DNA of 9,278 nucleotides, from assembly GCA_016781635.1 (NCBI GenBank), contig JADDPY010000362.1, positions 1 to 9,278 of the forward strand. The letters run 5' to 3'. The position numbers were made by a program, and so were the translations under genes. The notes under the pieces were generated by a model that was given only the letters and a program-made list of their open reading frames with translations, had not been told where the DNA came from and searched no databases. Position 1 is the first letter of the stretch, and the number at the start of each line of letters is the position of its first letter. The stretch comes from Rubrobacter sp. GTDB lineage: Bacteria; Actinomycetota; Rubrobacteria; Rubrobacterales; Rubrobacteraceae. Of the stretch, positions 6,539 through 9,278 are shown piece by piece.

Positions 6539-7204
6539 CTAGATTACGAACGGCTTCTGGGAACCCTTGTCGCCCCCAACGTCGAACTCGTGCTTGACGT
6601 AGATGTAACCGTCCTCGCGCACCTCATACGTGTAACGGTACATCCCGCGAGGTGGCGGACCACCGACGTAAGCCCCGTTTATGTCGTAGATACCCCCGTG
6701 GCACGGGCAGAGGAACTCGCCGCCGTCCTCCTTGACGAGCCACCGCACCGGGCACCCGAGGTGGGCGCAGGAACTAGACAGGACGTTGAGGGCACCCTGC
6801 GCCTCTATCACCTGCTCCCGGGAGATCCCGGGAGTCCTGTTCTGGCCCAACTCAGCGATGAACCCGGGCGGCTTGAGGTCTTTCCAAGAAGTCCATATGG
6901 CGTTGCGAAGAGTCTGTTCCTGCGTATCGACGCCCTCCTCAATAACCTGCCGCTCGCTGTAAACCTGGTTTAGAGGGAAAGCCACCACGAAAGCCTTGGG
7001 TTCGTCCGGCGGCACCTCGCTTACGTGGCCGGCCCTGAACCAGTCGTCCGGCACGTCCGATTCACCGCGAACGTTTACGTCTATTACCGGCCCCAGGATG
7101 AATGCTGCCGGTGGGATCGTCAGAAGTGCGCCTACTATGGTTCCCAGGACCCCGAAGCCCAGGAAGTCCCCCCGGGTCATCGGATCTTTCTGCAGCTCTG
7201 CCAA
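6539..7204 (-). CDS. qcrA: Rieske 2Fe-2S protein of the quinol-oxidising complex
   Basis: This 221-residue membrane-anchored iron-sulfur subunit takes the first electron from quinol at the Qo site. An N-terminal helix (about 14-40) anchors a soluble domain. The cluster motifs are CAHLGC (146-151) and CPCHGG (166-171): C146 and H148, and C166 and H169, bind the cluster, and C151 and C168 can form the disulfide. Y173 of GGIYD keeps the Tyr that hydrogen-bonds to the cluster. The usual Ser of CHGS is Gly (G171), which fits a low-potential, menaquinol-type protein. An insertion (about 85-135) lies before the first motif. The leader TRGDFLGF resembles a twin-arginine signal but has a single Arg. 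The start is a TTG with GGGG 6 bases upstream; an ATG eight codons later is possible. The gene lies between the first CydA-like gene and the cytochrome b gene. Confidence 0.96.
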   Translation of the reverse strand: MAELQKDPMTRGDFLGFGVLGTIVGALLTIPPAAFILGPVIDVNVRGESDVPDDWFRAGHVSEVPPDEPKAFVVAFPLNQVYSERQVIEEGVDTQEQTLRNAIWTSWKDLKPPGFIAELGQNRTPGISREQVIEAQGALNVLSSSCAHLGCPVRWLVKEDGGEFLCPCHGGIYDINGAYVGGPPPRGMYRYTYEVREDGYIYVKHEFDVGGDKGSQKPFVI

Positions 7205-7232
7205 CTTATGCCCCTTCTAGCCCTCGCCGAGG

Positions 7233-8594
7233 CTATCTTCCGAACCCGCTCGGCGGCTTTTCTGCCTCTACCGTGAAGTCAGGTTGATTATAAACCGTGT
7301 ACGGAACCCTCGAGTTGGATTTCATCCAGCCCATACCCAGGGCCGTCGACGCCGCGAGGATACCCAGGGAGAGCAGTACGACCCGATAAGCAGTCCCCGG
7401 GCTCCCGTACCTGAAACGCAGTCTGCCGCGAACGTAGGTCAGAAGCGCCCCGAAGGTAGCCAGCACCATAATCAGCAGCATGATATAGCGCATGTACAGG
7501 AACGGGAAGTCAGCGAGCGGAGAGATTGCATAGAGCCCAGCCACTGCGGCGACGAGCCCGAAGATCTGTATCGGGCGCCTGGTCCCGCGATCCGGGTGCC
7601 TCCCGGCCCCCATGTACATCGCGATGTTCGAGAGCACGAAGAGCGCCACGACCATGATAAGCAGGACGATAAGCAGCGTGTTGGCGGTGGAGCCCTCACC
7701 TGCCCCGGTTCCCATAATCCTCTCGTAAGGTCGCGCCGATCCGGGAAGGGGCTCGCCGCCACCGCGGTAGTAACCCTCCTTGAGCGAGTAAGCCATCAAG
7801 AAACCCATTATCGGCTGAAGAAGGAGAAACCCAACTCCCCAGGTAAGGCCCACCGAGGTCGACCAGTCGTAGAAGGCTTTATCTTCGGGAAGTTTTGCCC
7901 TGATGTAGTGAAAAGCCGCCCAAGCCGCGAGCGCGAAGGCCGGCCAGGAGAGGTTCGCGAAGGTGCGGTGCAGAATCTCCTCGACGAACAGCGGGTTGAA
8001 AATCCCCTGCAGCGCCAGGCCGAAGGAACCGACGTTGCCGCTGCCCAACGGGACACCATTCGGCCCACCGCCGTTGGTCATGTAGGAGTCTAGGCCGCTC
8101 ATGAAGACCATCCACATCCAAATGCCCGCCCCCATGGAGAACCCGAGAAGTGCGTGGCGCCGCTTCTTGAGTACGCTGAAGCGGTCCCACTTGTAATAGT
8201 AGGAGTACATCCCCCACAACGCGAGGAACATGGAGAGCATCGCGAGCACGATAATGTAGAAAAACTGCGTGAAGATCGCCGCCGTGAGCTGCGGATAGAA
8301 GCCGACGAGCAGCACTATAAAGAGGACGGCGAATGTTGCCCCGCTCGAGAAAGTAAGGACGTTGAACCGCACCATCGAGTGCGCGAGACGGTCCATCCTA
8401 GGGCTACCGGTGCGCGCACCCCACGCTTGAAGGACCGGGGCGGCAATGGCGAAGCCCACGAAGAGCTCCGCGAAGAACATATGTACGAGCATCGTCAGGC
8501 CGGTGAAGACCCTGATGCCGCCAGGGAATCGAAAGTCCTCGGCTACCGTCACCTGGGCCAGAAGATCGAGGCCCGCAAAAGAGATCCAACCCAT
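7233..8594 (-). CDS. CydA-like membrane protein A1 (cytochrome bd subunit I superfamily, divergent)
   Basis: This 453-residue protein has about nine or ten helices. It is a paralogue of A2: both share HR..xNxS, then FYDW or YYDW, then GL.WG.GFL..QP..G (A1 209-264). H38 (TMLVHMFFAEL) matches the H19 heme ligand of E. coli CydA, H209 (EILHRTFANLSW) matches H186, and M372 (MRYIMLLIM) could serve as the M393-type ligand. The Glu at the E107 place is absent (IIVLAMLSMFLALWG, 114-128). The last block, GWMKSNSRVPYTVY (422-435), resembles GW..EVGRQPW.VY but has Ser where the heme ligand E445 would be. Gly-rich loops (175-190, 278-303) are unusual. The ATG has AAGGAG 11 bases upstream and follows the two-helix protein gene by 17 bases. 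Automatic pipelines would call it cytochrome ubiquinol oxidase subunit I. I infer instead a bd-derived subunit of the Rieske/cytochrome b assembly, possibly a partner of A2. Confidence 0.85.
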   Translation of the reverse strand: MGWISFAGLDLLAQVTVAEDFRFPGGIRVFTGLTMLVHMFFAELFVGFAIAAPVLQAWGARTGSPRMDRLAHSMVRFNVLTFSSGATFAVLFIVLLVGFYPQLTAAIFTQFFYIIVLAMLSMFLALWGMYSYYYKWDRFSVLKKRRHALLGFSMGAGIWMWMVFMSGLDSYMTNGGGPNGVPLGSGNVGSFGLALQGIFNPLFVEEILHRTFANLSWPAFALAAWAAFHYIRAKLPEDKAFYDWSTSVGLTWGVGFLLLQPIMGFLMAYSLKEGYYRGGGEPLPGSARPYERIMGTGAGEGSTANTLLIVLLIMVVALFVLSNIAMYMGAGRHPDRGTRRPIQIFGLVAAVAGLYAISPLADFPFLYMRYIMLLIMVLATFGALLTYVRGRLRFRYGSPGTAYRVVLLSLGILAASTALGMGWMKSNSRVPYTVYNQPDFTVEAEKPPSGFGR

Positions 8595-8611
8595 ACGCTA
8601 TAAAGCTCCTT

Positions 8612-9256
8612 CTAGGCTTCCGTGGGGCGGACGACCGACTGGCGTTCCCCCTGACCCGCGCGATGTATCGACGCCTGCGCAACTGCTCGCGGCTCCAGAC
8701 GCCTGTCCACTATAAAGTAGCTGCCCCCGGAGCCCTGGATAGCCTCCCGGATCGGCCGGATGAGACGACGCTCCCTCGTCACGGCGAAGATCAGGACTTT
8801 TCCTAGCTCGAACTGATCGTTCCAGGCCCCAGAATCCTCCCGCGGCGCCCCCATGTCCGTGAGGATGGGCTGGGCGCCAACCCTCGTGAAAGACCCGGCG
8901 ATAAGGACCGCGGCGAGGGAAATAAAGACCATAAACGTAGGTATCCCGATGGACGGGACCACGAACGCGAAGAAGATCCCAAGAAGGATAAAGGAGATCG
9001 CGAACCCGATCGGCACCTCGAGGCCGCGTTTGTCGTCAGGGACGACGATGTACCGGGTTCCCTCCGGGAAGGGCTCGGACTCGTCGGTGTCCGGACGCTT
9101 CACGACAACTGTCAGGTCATCTCTACCTACACCGAGTTCTCGGACCTCCTTGACCACCCAGTTTAAGGGGGTGCCGTCGTCAACGATCCCTACAACGGTG
9201 TATTCGTCGCTACGGCCCTTGGGGCCCTGCTCCGATTCGTCCCGCCCTCTCTCCAA
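8612..9256 (-). CDS. Two-helix membrane protein with flanking alpha/beta domains, first visible gene of the respiratory operon
   Basis: I do not recognise a named family with certainty. From the provisional TTG at 9256 it has 214 residues. An alpha/beta segment (about 19-73: YTVVGIVDDG, then LNWVVKEVRELG, then DDLTVVV) is followed by a hairpin of two helices (about 82-101 and 103-122). A second alpha/beta segment (151-187: LGKVLIFAVT, then IRPIREAIQGSG, then YFIVDRR) precedes a polar tail. This layout of ferredoxin-like halves around a membrane hairpin recalls general-stress 17M/DUF1269-type proteins. It also recalls, more loosely, ActD (DUF3341) of alternative complex III, which sits in comparable respiratory operons. 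It has no heme or metal motif. The frame stays open to the window edge, so the true start may be further upstream; the TTG has only a weak GGGGG before it. Its position directly before A1 suggests an accessory or assembly subunit. Confidence 0.75.
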   Translation of the reverse strand: MERGRDESEQGPKGRSDEYTVVGIVDDGTPLNWVVKEVRELGVGRDDLTVVVKRPDTDESEPFPEGTRYIVVPDDKRGLEVPIGFAISFILLGIFFAFVVPSIGIPTFMVFISLAAVLIAGSFTRVGAQPILTDMGAPREDSGAWNDQFELGKVLIFAVTRERRLIRPIREAIQGSGGSYFIVDRRLEPRAVAQASIHRAGQGERQSVVRPTEA

Positions 9257-9278
9257 AACGCTACCCCCAACCCATCTT

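Noticed and set aside
7284..8093. A 269-residue open frame on the plus strand opposite the A1 gene
   Set aside because: Its low-complexity charged composition fits an antisense shadow of a hydrophobic GC-rich gene, and it shows no recognisable fold.
3756..8594. Plain cytochrome bd quinol oxidase (CydAB)
   Set aside because: There is no CydB, there are two divergent CydA-like genes, and the quinol-loop Lys/Glu pair has no obvious counterpart in either.
1..9278. CRISPR arrays, insertion sequences, tRNA or rRNA genes
   Set aside because: Reading both strands I saw no regularly spaced repeats, transposase-like frames, terminal inverted repeats or recognisable tRNA/rRNA segments.

Overview
The window looks like a chromosomal piece of a GC-rich, deep-branching actinobacterium. 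The mix of GC-rich coding with frequent ATA and AGG codons, the GTG/TTG starts, and the pairing of a Rieske/cytochrome b operon with CydA-like genes remind me of Rubrobacter. That placement is an inference from style, not a database match.

Left part (1-2815, + strand): an HD-domain hydrolase-like protein ends in a hairpin terminator. It is followed by ddl (D-alanine--D-alanine ligase) with its own extended -10 promoter, and then by an MscS-family mechanosensitive channel whose GTG start lies one base after the ddl stop. Together ddl and the channel look like a cell-wall / osmotic-safety pair. The channel gene converges on, and overlaps by a few bases, a minus-strand gene for a stand-alone LON substrate-binding domain protein (2812-3462).

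Right part (3608 to the window edge, - strand): one tightly spaced respiratory operon. Read 5' to 3', it encodes (1) a two-helix membrane protein with flanking alpha/beta domains, (2) a CydA-like multi-helix protein (here A1), (3) a Rieske 2Fe-2S protein, (4) a short cytochrome b of the b6 type, (5) a subunit-IV-like protein carrying the PEWF quinol-site motif, (6) a second CydA-like protein (A2), and (7) a previously easy-to-miss 48-residue single-helix protein. A strong stem-loop then ends the operon. Its promoter lies outside the window.

How the parts may work together: Rieske, cytochrome b and subunit IV make a split b6f-like (probably menaquinol-oxidising) core. The two CydA-like proteins are paralogues of each other. 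No CydB is present, and neither shows an obvious counterpart of the quinol-loop residues of true cytochrome bd. By eye they keep different subsets of the bd heme-ligand positions. The most interesting idea in the window is therefore a bc/b6f-type complex fused genetically with a CydA-A' pair plus a CydX-sized subunit. It would be a membrane complex that oxidises quinol at the Rieske/b core and passes electrons to a bd-derived module. No CxxCH cytochrome c is encoded here, so the connecting electron carrier, if there is one, is missing or lies beyond the right edge.
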